Shown here: piece after piece, positions 52,321-60,256 of the stretch | Numbering within the stretch: the stretch's first letter is position 1 | Layout of the letters: every line of letters starts with the position of its first letter | NCBI RefSeq assembly: GCF_034180645.1 | Contig: NZ_JAXFNY010000012.1 | Location: 1 to 64,000 of the forward strand | DNA length: 64,000 bases | Source of the DNA: Mobiluncus sp034180645 | Lineage (GTDB): Bacteria > Actinomycetota > Actinomycetes > Actinomycetales > Actinomycetaceae | Direction of reading: 5' to 3' | Program-made: the position numbers and the translations under genes | The notes under the pieces: generated by a model | The model's input: the letters and a program-made list of their open reading frames with translations, nothing else | Told to the model about the DNA's origin: nothing | The model's database searches: none

Positions 52321-53958
52321 ATGAAACCGAAGACCCCGAACATGGATGTAAAGACGAACGAAGGTTCGCAAATCGGCACGGCGATGCGACCGATGGTACA
52401 CGGGCGCGTTCGTTTTGGGCGCTTCCTGGTTGGCGGCACCGCGCTGGTGGCTATGGTGGCTGTGGCCATGCTGGCCGGCAGTCCGGATTTGAGCCGTTCT
52501 CCCGTCTTGGGCCAACCCCAACAGACCACAAACGCCAGTGCAGATGATTCCTCAGTTGCCGAGCCCTTGGCCCCTGGCGACCCCGCTCCCGCGCAGCCGA
52601 ATCGTATCGGCGGCGGCGGCCCTACTGCGACCGCTATTGCTATTTCTCGGACTGCTTTCCCCGGTGGAGCCTCGGAAGTTTATGTGGCGCGCAACGATAA
52701 TCCGGTTGACGCGCTGGCGGCCTCGGTGCTCCCGAACGGCCCGATTTTGCTGGTTCCGTCCTCGGGTAATGTCCCGGCTGATGTCTTTAATGAAATTAAG
52801 CGTTTGCACCCCTCCAAGGTTGTAGTCCTTGGCGGCGAAGGCGCGATTAGTGCCGATGTGGCCGGCCAGCTCAGCACCTACACCGGGGTCGCCAATGTGA
52901 CCCGTCTGGCTGGATCGAACCGTGTGGCTACCGCGGCTGCTATCGCCAAGTATGCCTACCCCAACGGCAACGCCAAGGTTTACGTCGCTGATGCGATTGG
53001 TTCCAACGGTTTGGGTTCCCCGGATGCGGCCGCCGCGGGCGTGCTGCGTGACGGCCCGATTATCACCGTCAGCGGTAACGGTGCCGACATCGCCACCGCT
53101 GCCAGCACAGTGAAAGCTCTGGGCGCCTCCCAGGTCGTGGCTTTAGGCGGCGAAGGCGTGGTTCCCAGTTCCCGGCTCAGCCAGGTGGCAGGCGGGGCAG
53201 CGACTGCTCGCATTGCCGGAGCGGATCGTTACTTGACCGCTCAGGCTATCAACCAGACGGTGTTCCCCAGCGCCAGCCACGTTTACTTGGCTTCCGGCTC
53301 TGACTTGGTTTACCCGCTGATTTCCGGCTCGCTGAGCGATGGCCCAGTGCTGTTGGTTCCCGCTAATGCCCAGGGCAACACTCGTAACCTCGTGACGGCC
53401 TTCGGCAACCCGACGGTGACCGCTATCGGAGATGCCAGCGTGGTGTCGGACAGCGTGTTGAATGTGGCCGCTGGTTTCTCCCAGCCCACTCAGGCTAAGG
53501 CTCCCTCTTCCGCTCCGGTTGCTGGGGTATCCCAGGTCTACACCAAGTACTCGATGCAGCCCTCTCCGGCTGACCAGGCCCGTGAAGAAGCGGTGTTCAA
53601 CGCCATCAACGCGACACGCAACAGTGCGGGTGTTCCGTCCTTGACGCGCGACCCGGTGATGGATGACGCGGCCCGCGCTTGGGCGCAGCAAGTCGCTCGC
53701 ACCGATGTGTTTGTACACTCCAACGGCGCTTTGAAGTACGCGGACCTGTTCCCGGCGGGCTGGAAGTTCGCTGGCGAGAACATGGTGGGCTACTACAATG
53801 TTGACCCAGCTGCTTACGCCGCGGGTTCCACGAAGGCTTGGGTGGCCTCTCCCGGTCACTACCGCAACCTGATGGATCGGCGTTTCAACCGCACTGGTAT
53901 TGGTACGGCTACCGGCCGTCAGTGGGTGTACACGGTCCAGAACTTCGGACAGTACTGA
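52321..53958 (+). CDS. Cell-wall-binding protein with three CWB2 repeats and a CAP domain
   Basis: 545 residues. A 33-residue basic leader and a hydrophobic segment (34-52) form a long signal peptide or anchor. Three CWB2 repeats follow (about 98-185, 196-290 and 297-385), each with a VYVA or VYLA strand, an A-D-ALAAS-like core and a VVVLGGEG or VVALGGEG closing strand. They anchor proteins to the wall polymer non-covalently in clostridia and some actinobacteria. A CAP/SCP domain (421-545) has HSNGAL, GENMVGY and SPGHYRNLMD. The protein is probably secreted and wall-associated. Confidence 0.93.
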   Translation: MKPKTPNMDVKTNEGSQIGTAMRPMVHGRVRFGRFLVGGTALVAMVAVAMLAGSPDLSRSPVLGQPQQTTNASADDSSVAEPLAPGDPAPAQPNRIGGGGPTATAIAISRTAFPGGASEVYVARNDNPVDALAASVLPNGPILLVPSSGNVPADVFNEIKRLHPSKVVVLGGEGAISADVAGQLSTYTGVANVTRLAGSNRVATAAAIAKYAYPNGNAKVYVADAIGSNGLGSPDAAAAGVLRDGPIITVSGNGADIATAASTVKALGASQVVALGGEGVVPSSRLSQVAGGAATARIAGADRYLTAQAINQTVFPSASHVYLASGSDLVYPLISGSLSDGPVLLVPANAQGNTRNLVTAFGNPTVTAIGDASVVSDSVLNVAAGFSQPTQAKAPSSAPVAGVSQVYTKYSMQPSPADQAREEAVFNAINATRNSAGVPSLTRDPVMDDAARAWAQQVARTDVFVHSNGALKYADLFPAGWKFAGENMVGYYNVDPAAYAAGSTKAWVASPGHYRNLMDRRFNRTGIGTATGRQWVYTVQNFGQY

Positions 53959-53991
53959 GTCTTTTAGGGAAACCTCCCTTTCATCTCCCTG

Positions 53992-54025
53992 AGTTTCGGT
54001 GTCAAGCATGCTTGACACCGAAACT
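53992..54025. repeat. Perfect 34-bp palindrome after the CWB2-CAP gene
   Basis: The left arm AGTTTCGGTGTCAAGCA (53992-54008) is matched exactly by its complement in the right arm (54009-54025), with no loop. TTGTTTCG follows, giving a weak T-run, so it may terminate the CWB2-CAP transcript. The 17-bp arms with no mismatch are unusually good for a terminator and could also be a protein-binding site. Confidence 0.8.
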
Positions 54026-54103
54026 TGTTTCGCCAGAGCTTGGTGGGACGCTGGGAACTGCCCGGCTGGCTCGCGAGCTCATCAGGCACAGAGGGTAGTG
54101 TAT

Positions 54104-54172
54104 GAAATCTGCGATTAAATCGGGGTTGCTGGTCTATATGACCACGAAGGCCGATTTAATCGCAGATTTGAA
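54104..54172. repeat. Dispersed palindromic repeat, copy B
   Basis: Here the arms are perfect: AAATCTGCGATTAAATCGG (54105-54123) pairs with its exact complement at 54151-54169. Inside, TGGTC-TATAT-GACCA (54129-54143) forms a second stem. It aligns without gaps with 1099-1167. It lies 31 nt upstream of the metalloprotease gene. Confidence 0.8.
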
Positions 54173-54194
54173 ACAGGTCGGGTAGCATAGGGCG

Positions 54195-54944
54195 ATGTCT
54201 GTTATGGCCGGAAGCAACAAAAAAGCTCGCCGGACACGCGATGAGGGCGTGTACTGGTTGGACGACACCCCGGTGTACCTGACGCGAAAAAACGTGCGCA
54301 ACCTGCGGCTACGCATTAATGAACGCGGCGAATTCCATCTCTCTATTCCCTGGCGAGCATCGATGTCGATGGCTCGGGACTTCCTGCATGAACAGGCTGC
54401 CTGGATTTCCCGGCAGCAGGAGCGCTTCGCGCGGCGACAAGCGGCGCAGCCCCGACTGGTGGATGGCGAAACGGTCGCGTGGTGGGGTCAAGACGTCCCC
54501 CTGAAGGTCGTGGAGGACCCCCACCCTCGCGCGCGTGCCACTGCGGAAGTGGGCGCCGGAGCGATTGTACTGCACCTGCCGGTGGGAGCCCCCCTGGAAA
54601 AACGCCAACGCGCTTTGAATAAATTGCGCAAAACATCCCTGGAAATCCGGTTGGCTCCGGTCTTGGCCAAGTGGGCGGCGGCTTTTGAGATCGAGCCCGG
54701 ACCGGTGCGGATTCGACGCATGAAGTCACGTTGGGGATCATGCAACCCGCGCACGCGGGCGCTGACGTTCAACCTGGAACTGAGCGCAAAAGATCCGAAG
54801 TACCTCGACTACGTGGTGGCTCACGAGTTTACGCACTATTTTCACCCCAACCACGGTCCCGAATTTCATGCTTTGCTATCTGCCAAGCTGCCACAGGAAC
54901 GCCAGCTGCACCGTGCTTTGAACCGGCGCAGAAACACCACTTGA
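54195..54944 (+). CDS. YgjP/SprT-like zinc metalloprotease (DUF45 family)
   Basis: 249 residues. The zinc motif HEFTH is at 210-214 (in VVAHEFTHYF), with a third His in the following NHGPEFHALL. RRMKSRWGSCNPRTRALTFNLEL is the family's other hallmark, just before the active site. The N-terminal half has the R-N-V-R-x-L-R-L-R and WISRQQERF features of DUF45 proteins. The family has predicted protease activity, but no confirmed substrate. The promoter region contains the palindromic repeat (54104-54172). Confidence 0.88.
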   Translation: MSVMAGSNKKARRTRDEGVYWLDDTPVYLTRKNVRNLRLRINERGEFHLSIPWRASMSMARDFLHEQAAWISRQQERFARRQAAQPRLVDGETVAWWGQDVPLKVVEDPHPRARATAEVGAGAIVLHLPVGAPLEKRQRALNKLRKTSLEIRLAPVLAKWAAAFEIEPGPVRIRRMKSRWGSCNPRTRALTFNLELSAKDPKYLDYVVAHEFTHYFHPNHGPEFHALLSAKLPQERQLHRALNRRRNTT

Positions 54945-55052
54945 AACCCAAACCACACCCCGGAACCGAAATCCCCGGCGACACGTACAGGGCCACAGCG
55001 AGCCGCCACCAAAACCCATCACCGCAGCCATAACCGTACCCATATCCGAGAA

Positions 55053-55090
55053 AGCGAAGCCCCCGACGGAATACCGCCGGGGGCTTCGCT
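55053..55090 (-). terminator. Intrinsic terminator after the giant papain-like protein gene
   Basis: AGCGAAGCCCCC (55053-55064) pairs with GGGGGCTTCGCT (55079-55090); in the minus direction TTTCTCGG follows. It lies 18 nt past the stop of the gene at 55109 and also separates it from the converging metalloprotease gene. Confidence 0.75.
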
Positions 55091-55108
55091 ATTTGAGAAT
55101 CTCAGAGG

Positions 55109-58100
55109 TTACTTGGACAAAGTCCCCTTCACACTCTTGACAATCTTTAACACCTGCGAGTTGGAGTCAAAGTAGGCCACGTTAGACAGGTTGCCGTCCT
55201 TGTCAAGGAAGAACAACACCGGCACGTAGTTGGGTCCCACTACGTTGAACAGCGGGTAGCCGTTGAGGTGGAAATCGCTTTCCATGTCGGACAGGCCCAA
55301 ACGGCTCAACGTGTAGCGCACGGTGGAAGAATTCCCGGACAACATAACTTCGGCAAAGTTGAACCCTGACTTGTTGATGTCGTGCAGCTGGCGCCAACTG
55401 GCCTGGCAGGCCGAGCAATCCGGACGTCCTAAAGCCACCACGGTCGGACGCTTCCCGTCCAACAAGTCGCCCACTTTGAGCGATTTGCCGTCCAGAGACT
55501 GGAGCGCGTAACCGCTCAGATTCTTGCCGTAGGCGGGGCGAATCTTGGAAGCTAAGTCGCTGCCCGACAGGTGTGCAAACTCACCGTTGGCGGCCCTCTG
55601 CGCATAGCTGAGCGTGGTGAGTTCACCGTTATCGCCGGGGTCGACCGGGTCATCGCCGGGATCATCAGGATCCACGGTCGGATCCGGAGTCGGCTTGTTG
55701 TCATCCGGGTCAATCGGGTCGGCCTTATCGCTAAACGTACGCTCCACGAAGGCCGGAAGCGTCTCCGCGGTTTGGGCCCCGCCAATGTTGACCAGGCGGC
55801 CGTTGGCGTCCAACAGCAGTGTGTTCGGCGTGGTCAGGAAGTCTGCCCGGGCGGCCCAAATGGTGTCCACCGCGTCATAGTAGATATGGGGACGCATGGC
55901 TTCCAGGCCGTTTTCGGTGATGACCTTGTCAACCATGTTCACGGTTTCTTGCATGTTATCCGCCACGGAAGTCACAACTTCGATGAAGTTGTACTGGGTA
56001 TGGTCGAGTTTCACCATTTCCTTCCAGGTGTTCACACAAGCGCCGCAGCCCGGGTAGCCGAACATCAGCACGGTGGTCTTGTTCGGGTCCACCAGTGACT
56101 CTAGCGACTTCACCTGGCCGGAGGCGTCTTTCACCCGGTATTGCAAGAAGTTCTTGCCATAGTGGTGGGTCAAGGATTCGTAAGCCACGTCGGTGTGATG
56201 CAAGCCCTTGAAATCTCCGCGTTTTTCACGTTGGTCAAAGGTCAACCAAGACAACCCGGAATTGGGCTGAACCTTGCCGTCTGAGGTGACCCGGAACAGG
56301 GCCAGACCGTTGCCGTCAACAAAGTTGGCTTTCGTGGCCGTTATCGCTATGCGGTACACCCCGTTGGGGGTGTTAGCCGGCAGCTTCACGTCCATGGTAG
56401 CGTCACCGCGGTTACTCATCGTCAAATCCTGGGAGGCAATAGCCTGACCCGCAGCATTCGTGACGATGACTTTGGCATTAGCCTTGCGGATGTAGTTGCC
56501 GTCCAAGTCATTGACCAGCACATTGATCTTGGCGGTGTCCCCCGCCCGGTAAGCCGGAGCATCGGTGGAGGCCACGATATCAAGAGCCTTCACATATTCG
56601 GGGAACACGGCATCGCGGCCCTCGTTGAGCCACTTGGTCATACCGCCGTTCATCCAGTAAATGTACTTGAAGCCTTTTTCCTGCATGAGCTTGGCGGTGG
56701 CGCCGCTGCGGACCTGAGTCCGGCACAGCAACAGGTAGGTCTTGTCCTTATCGAGGGTATCCAACCACTCGGACAGGCCATCGGCATAGTAGTCGCGGTT
56801 CACCGCCCCATCGATGTGCGATTCGAGGTATTCCGCCTTGGTACGCATATCCAACAGCACGAAGTCATCCTTGCCCAGGCGCTCCCCGAGCAAAGTCGCG
56901 GCTTCATCAGTTTCAATCATCTTGTAGATCTTTTGTTTTCCATCGTTGGGGTCAACCGGATCCGGCTGGGGATATTCGGAACCAAAGACTACCGAATAGT
57001 GCCCCACGCCCCGGTAGTATCCATTCGCGGCGATGGTGACTTCGACGTTGTAGCGTCCTTCACTCATATCCGAATTCGGCTGGATAGAAACGCCAGTCTG
57101 ACCGTAATAGTTCGTGCCTTTCACCAGGTTAGCCTCAAAACCATTAGGACCGGTCACATTGATGTAGGCCGTGGCGTAGGGCAGGGCGTAGCCGTAGGCG
57201 TTACGGGTCGTGATCGAAATCTGAGCCCGTTGACCAAAGTCATATTGGGTCGAAGCCGACTGGAAGTACACCATCGGGGTGTAGGGGTTGATTTGGTTGA
57301 CGACATCGAAAGACATCGTCGCCACGCCCCGGTTGAAACCAGGCTGGGTGGTGGTGAAACGTGCCAGGTAGGTACCCGGAACGGCGTTGCGAGCCGTGGT
57401 GTAGCTGTAGGTCGTCGCTCCTTGGTAGTTCGCCTGACCCTGATTCGAGTGAATGACCTGACCAGAGGGGTCAACGATGTCCACCTTTACCTGTGCTCCC
57501 GCGGCGTAACGTTGCGGTTGCCAGGTACTGACATAGAAGTTGATGGTCCGTCCCCGAGCTACCACAGAACGGTCTGTGGAAACTTTCGCCTTTAAGCTGG
57601 GAGCGGTGGGATCAACCTCACCATCGTCAGGTTTCGGCTTGTTGTCGTAAACCGTGTAGGTGAACGACTGGCGAGCCGACTCGTAGCTGTCCTTCGCGAC
57701 CGCCACGGTGAGGGTGTATTTTCCGGCTACCGTGTTGAGAGAGGCGGGCACCTTGAGGGTGGCCTTCCCATTGCGGTCGGTTATTCCGCTCAAGCCGCGA
57801 GAAACGCCCTTCGGGTTGATGACTGTGGCGTTCACGTTGGTGTTTTCCACCGGGATGTTCGCTTGGTCCTTAACCGCCAGGTTCACGTTCAAGCCGTTGT
57901 TCTGGGCCACCTGGGTGGCGCTCAAAGTGGCAATCAGTTTCAAGGTGCGCTGTACCGGGGCCGGTTGCGTGACGGTGACCTGTACTGAGGCGCTAATTCC
58001 GGAACCGTCAGTCGCCTGCGCGGTAATGGTGGCATTGCCCGCAGCTACGGCGCTAACCTTACCGGAATCGTCAACCGTAGCAACCGCACTATCACTAGAG

Positions 58101-59752
58101 GTCCACTTCAACACCTTGTTGGTGGCGTTTTCAGGGGTGATGGTGGCTTGTACCGTATCACTGGAACCGACCTGCAGCGACAGCTGGGAGGGGCTGAGCA
58201 GGATACCGTCGACACGCGTCTCATCGCCCGGCTTCGGCGTGCTACCGGCCGGAACTGTGATGGCTTTCAAGCTCACGTTTGAATTGGCGCGGAACCGGGT
58301 CAAATCTCCCCAAGAGCTACCGTCGTAGGAAATGTAGGACTGACCGGCGCGGGCCGTGGCACGCGAGGAATAGCCCCACTGCGGCTGCTCAATCGGGATG
58401 GGGTAGTTGTATCCCGGAGTAGTCAGCTTCACCATAATGGCGAAGCTGCGTCCTTTTGCGACGGTTTGCGGGTCGAGGTCTACCGTGTGGTAGCCCGCAA
58501 AGGTTAATCGGCCCGAAGCTACCTGGTGAGAGGTGTCAAAACCTTTCGCGGGGGTAAAGTTCGGGTCTACGTAGACTTCGTAACTGGCGCCGTTAGAAGG
58601 CACGAAGAAACCGGCTTCCTTGACATCCACGTTTTCCTTGGTAGGACCAAATACATTGGCAAACCAGCCGGTCGGGCCTTGCCCGATGGTGCCGGTCATG
58701 CCCAGCGGATCGTAGTACCAGATGGTGCCGTTGTCGGTCTTGGGTTTCAGGACGAAAGCAGCGTTATTGGTTTTGCCCATGATCCCGTCATAGTAGGAAA
58801 CATAGAAGTAACCGTTGTCGTTGCCCCAGTTTTGTCCCCAGGAGTTCTTAACAATCCAGGCCCCGTTGCCCGGTGGACGGTAATAGAAGTTCGAGGCGGA
58901 GTAGTTGTCGTCCCAGCCCAGGATGCTCACCGCATGGTTGGGTGTACCGTAGCCGCGGTCATAATGACCCATGGTGCGGAAGTTCAGGTAGTTCGTGCCG
59001 CCATAGACCGTGGTATACAGCGCTCCGTATTCCATCACCGCACGCTTCAAAGTTTCCGTGTCTGCTCCCGATCGCATTGTCGGCAGGTAAAAGACCTCGT
59101 CAATGTCGAATTGCCGGCTCAGATTAGACGGGGAACGGAAGTTGTAAGGGTTGTAGGGGTCGTCCTGCTCGGCAACCGGACCGCTCCAGCGCGCCAGGTA
59201 AGCCGCCGCGACTTGTTCGGTACCGCCATCATTGGGACCCCAGTCAAAGCCGTGGGTGTTGCGCATATTAGCTTCCGAATAGTCCGGGTTTGAGTCGAGC
59301 CCTTTGGATAGTGCAATCGATTCTTCGGAGGAATTCGCCGCGAAGGACCAGCACGATCCGTTGGGTCCCTGGTCGCGCACCGGGGTAGAGCGGTTCAGTT
59401 CGCGCAGATCAAAACGAGCCGGCAGCTCGGCGGGGCCGCTGGAACGCAGCGGAGTGCGCGCACTGCCTAGCAAGTTGTAGTTGGTGTTGATTTTTACCGG
59501 GTCTTGGCGCTGACCATTTTCACGACTGCTGGGAGCTCTGAAGGATCTGTCAGTGCTGCGGGTGCGGCTGCGGTCGTGGGTAAAACTTGGGTTCAGCGGA
59601 GCGTCACTAACAGTCAAGTCCGCGTTGAGACTGGGATTTGGTTCAGTGTTCGGATCAGCTGCTGCCAGGGTGGGCACTGAGGCACTGAAAGATAATCCCG
59701 CGATGGTGAGTAGGGAAACGAACCCCACTTTGATCTGAGATAGTTTCTTCAT
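55109..59752 (-). CDS. Giant secreted papain-family protein with Ig-like, rhodanese and two thioredoxin-like domains
   Basis: 1547 residues from ATG 59752 (AGGA upstream). A signal peptide (KKLSQIKVGFVSLLTIAGLS, ending near LAAA) is followed by a C1A papain domain (~112-330): Cys134 in GSCWSF, His273 in NHAVSILGW, Asn303 in IVKNSWGQNWG. A lectin-like beta domain and a Big_2 domain (~512-592) follow, then several Ig-like strands. A rhodanese-like domain (~944-1050) has Cys1010 in LLCRTQVRSG. Two thioredoxin-like domains have Cys1236-GA-Cys1239 and Cys1446-SA-Cys1449, joined by an Asp/Pro-rich linker. No LPXTG signal is present. Cleaving host or surface proteins while acting on extracellular thiols is the likely role (inference). 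Confidence 0.88.
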   Translation of the reverse strand: MKKLSQIKVGFVSLLTIAGLSFSASVPTLAAADPNTEPNPSLNADLTVSDAPLNPSFTHDRSRTRSTDRSFRAPSSRENGQRQDPVKINTNYNLLGSARTPLRSSGPAELPARFDLRELNRSTPVRDQGPNGSCWSFAANSSEESIALSKGLDSNPDYSEANMRNTHGFDWGPNDGGTEQVAAAYLARWSGPVAEQDDPYNPYNFRSPSNLSRQFDIDEVFYLPTMRSGADTETLKRAVMEYGALYTTVYGGTNYLNFRTMGHYDRGYGTPNHAVSILGWDDNYSASNFYYRPPGNGAWIVKNSWGQNWGNDNGYFYVSYYDGIMGKTNNAAFVLKPKTDNGTIWYYDPLGMTGTIGQGPTGWFANVFGPTKENVDVKEAGFFVPSNGASYEVYVDPNFTPAKGFDTSHQVASGRLTFAGYHTVDLDPQTVAKGRSFAIMVKLTTPGYNYPIPIEQPQWGYSSRATARAGQSYISYDGSSWGDLTRFRANSNVSLKAITVPAGSTPKPGDETRVDGILLSPSQLSLQVGSSDTVQATITPENATNKVLKWTSSDSAVATVDDSGKVSAVAAGNATITAQATDGSGISASVQVTVTQPAPVQRTLKLIATLSATQVAQNNGLNVNLAVKDQANIPVENTNVNATVINPKGVSRGLSGITDRNGKATLKVPASLNTVAGKYTLTVAVAKDSYESARQSFTYTVYDNKPKPDDGEVDPTAPSLKAKVSTDRSVVARGRTINFYVSTWQPQRYAAGAQVKVDIVDPSGQVIHSNQGQANYQGATTYSYTTARNAVPGTYLARFTTTQPGFNRGVATMSFDVVNQINPYTPMVYFQSASTQYDFGQRAQISITTRNAYGYALPYATAYINVTGPNGFEANLVKGTNYYGQTGVSIQPNSDMSEGRYNVEVTIAANGYYRGVGHYSVVFGSEYPQPDPVDPNDGKQKIYKMIETDEAATLLGERLGKDDFVLLDMRTKAEYLESHIDGAVNRDYYADGLSEWLDTLDKDKTYLLLCRTQVRSGATAKLMQEKGFKYIYWMNGGMTKWLNEGRDAVFPEYVKALDIVASTDAPAYRAGDTAKINVLVNDLDGNYIRKANAKVIVTNAAGQAIASQDLTMSNRGDATMDVKLPANTPNGVYRIAITATKANFVDGNGLALFRVTSDGKVQPNSGLSWLTFDQREKRGDFKGLHHTDVAYESLTHHYGKNFLQYRVKDASGQVKSLESLVDPNKTTVLMFGYPGCGACVNTWKEMVKLDHTQYNFIEVVTSVADNMQETVNMVDKVITENGLEAMRPHIYYDAVDTIWAARADFLTTPNTLLLDANGRLVNIGGAQTAETLPAFVERTFSDKADPIDPDDNKPTPDPTVDPDDPGDDPVDPGDNGELTTLSYAQRAANGEFAHLSGSDLASKIRPAYGKNLSGYALQSLDGKSLKVGDLLDGKRPTVVALGRPDCSACQASWRQLHDINKSGFNFAEVMLSGNSSTVRYTLSRLGLSDMESDFHLNGYPLFNVVGPNYVPVLFFLDKDGNLSNVAYFDSNSQVLKIVKSVKGTLSK

Positions 59753-59862
59753 GATTTTCCTAAACAATAGGTTCTTGGAATCAAGGCCGTTTGCATGACT
59801 CCCGGTTTCTATCAGAAACAAAAACCGTTACTGGTAATTTAGGGAGAAAAACTTTAAAAAAC

Positions 59863-59888
59863 AAAAAAACGTTCAAGCACGTTTTTTT
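59863..59888. terminator. Symmetric A/T-run hairpin
   Basis: AAAAAAACGT-TCAAGC-ACGTTTTTTT. The stem has 10 bp and a 6-nt loop; the A-run on one side and the T-run on the other fit a bidirectional terminator, although the GC part is only ACGT. An alternative is a binding site upstream of the giant protein gene, whose start is 111 nt away. Confidence 0.4.
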
Positions 59889-59967
59889 CTATTCAAAAAT
59901 GGAGATAAAGCCGCAGTTCAGAGAGTTTTATTTACAGACCCGTAAAAAAGCCTAAAAAGGCACTATT

Positions 59968-60001
59968 TTTGTATTCAATACAGCCACTCTATGAATACAA
60001 A
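59968..60001. promoter_or_regulatory. Nine-base inverted repeat upstream of the giant protein gene
   Basis: TTTGTATTC (59968-59976) and GAATACAAA (59993-60001), separated by 16 nt, form a perfect inverted repeat, spaced to lie on one face of the helix. A regulator of the secreted protein could bind here. Regulator unknown. Confidence 0.4.
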
Positions 60002-60183
60002 CCAAGAATTTAATTATTCAACATACAGAATATGAACGTAAATTTGGGTGCTGTGCACAGCGTCCCTGCGCAGATGCATATTTCGCTGATTGAACAGATT
60101 GGTAACGTATGATTCCTGTCGACTACTGCGAATTTGTGTGTTCATTTGCACACCGAGACGGCTCGGGGACGTTGGTATACAAC

Positions 60184-60225
60184 AGAAAAACCCCTGCGGA
60201 CTGTGCCAAACAGTACCGCAGGGGT
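60184..60225 (-). terminator. Intrinsic terminator after hemH-hemQ
   Basis: In the minus direction ACCCCTGCGG and its complement CCGCAGGGGT (with an inner ACTGT/ACAGT stem) enclose a small loop, followed by TTTTTCTGTTG. It begins 31 nt after the stop codon. Confidence 0.88.
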
Positions 60226-60256
60226 CGTATCTAAGGATGCTTAAATCAAGTGAGGA

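Larger units (their letters stand above)
59753..60256. other. AT-rich spacer between the giant protein gene and hemH-hemQ
   Basis: About 500 nt with no gene. From 59820 to 60060 it is clearly AT-richer than its surroundings. It holds the A/T-run hairpin at 59863-59888, an inverted repeat at 59968-60001 and the hemH-hemQ terminator at 60184-60225. The promoter of the giant protein gene must lie in it. The composition shift suggests a region of recent change or a regulatory zone. Confidence 0.6.
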
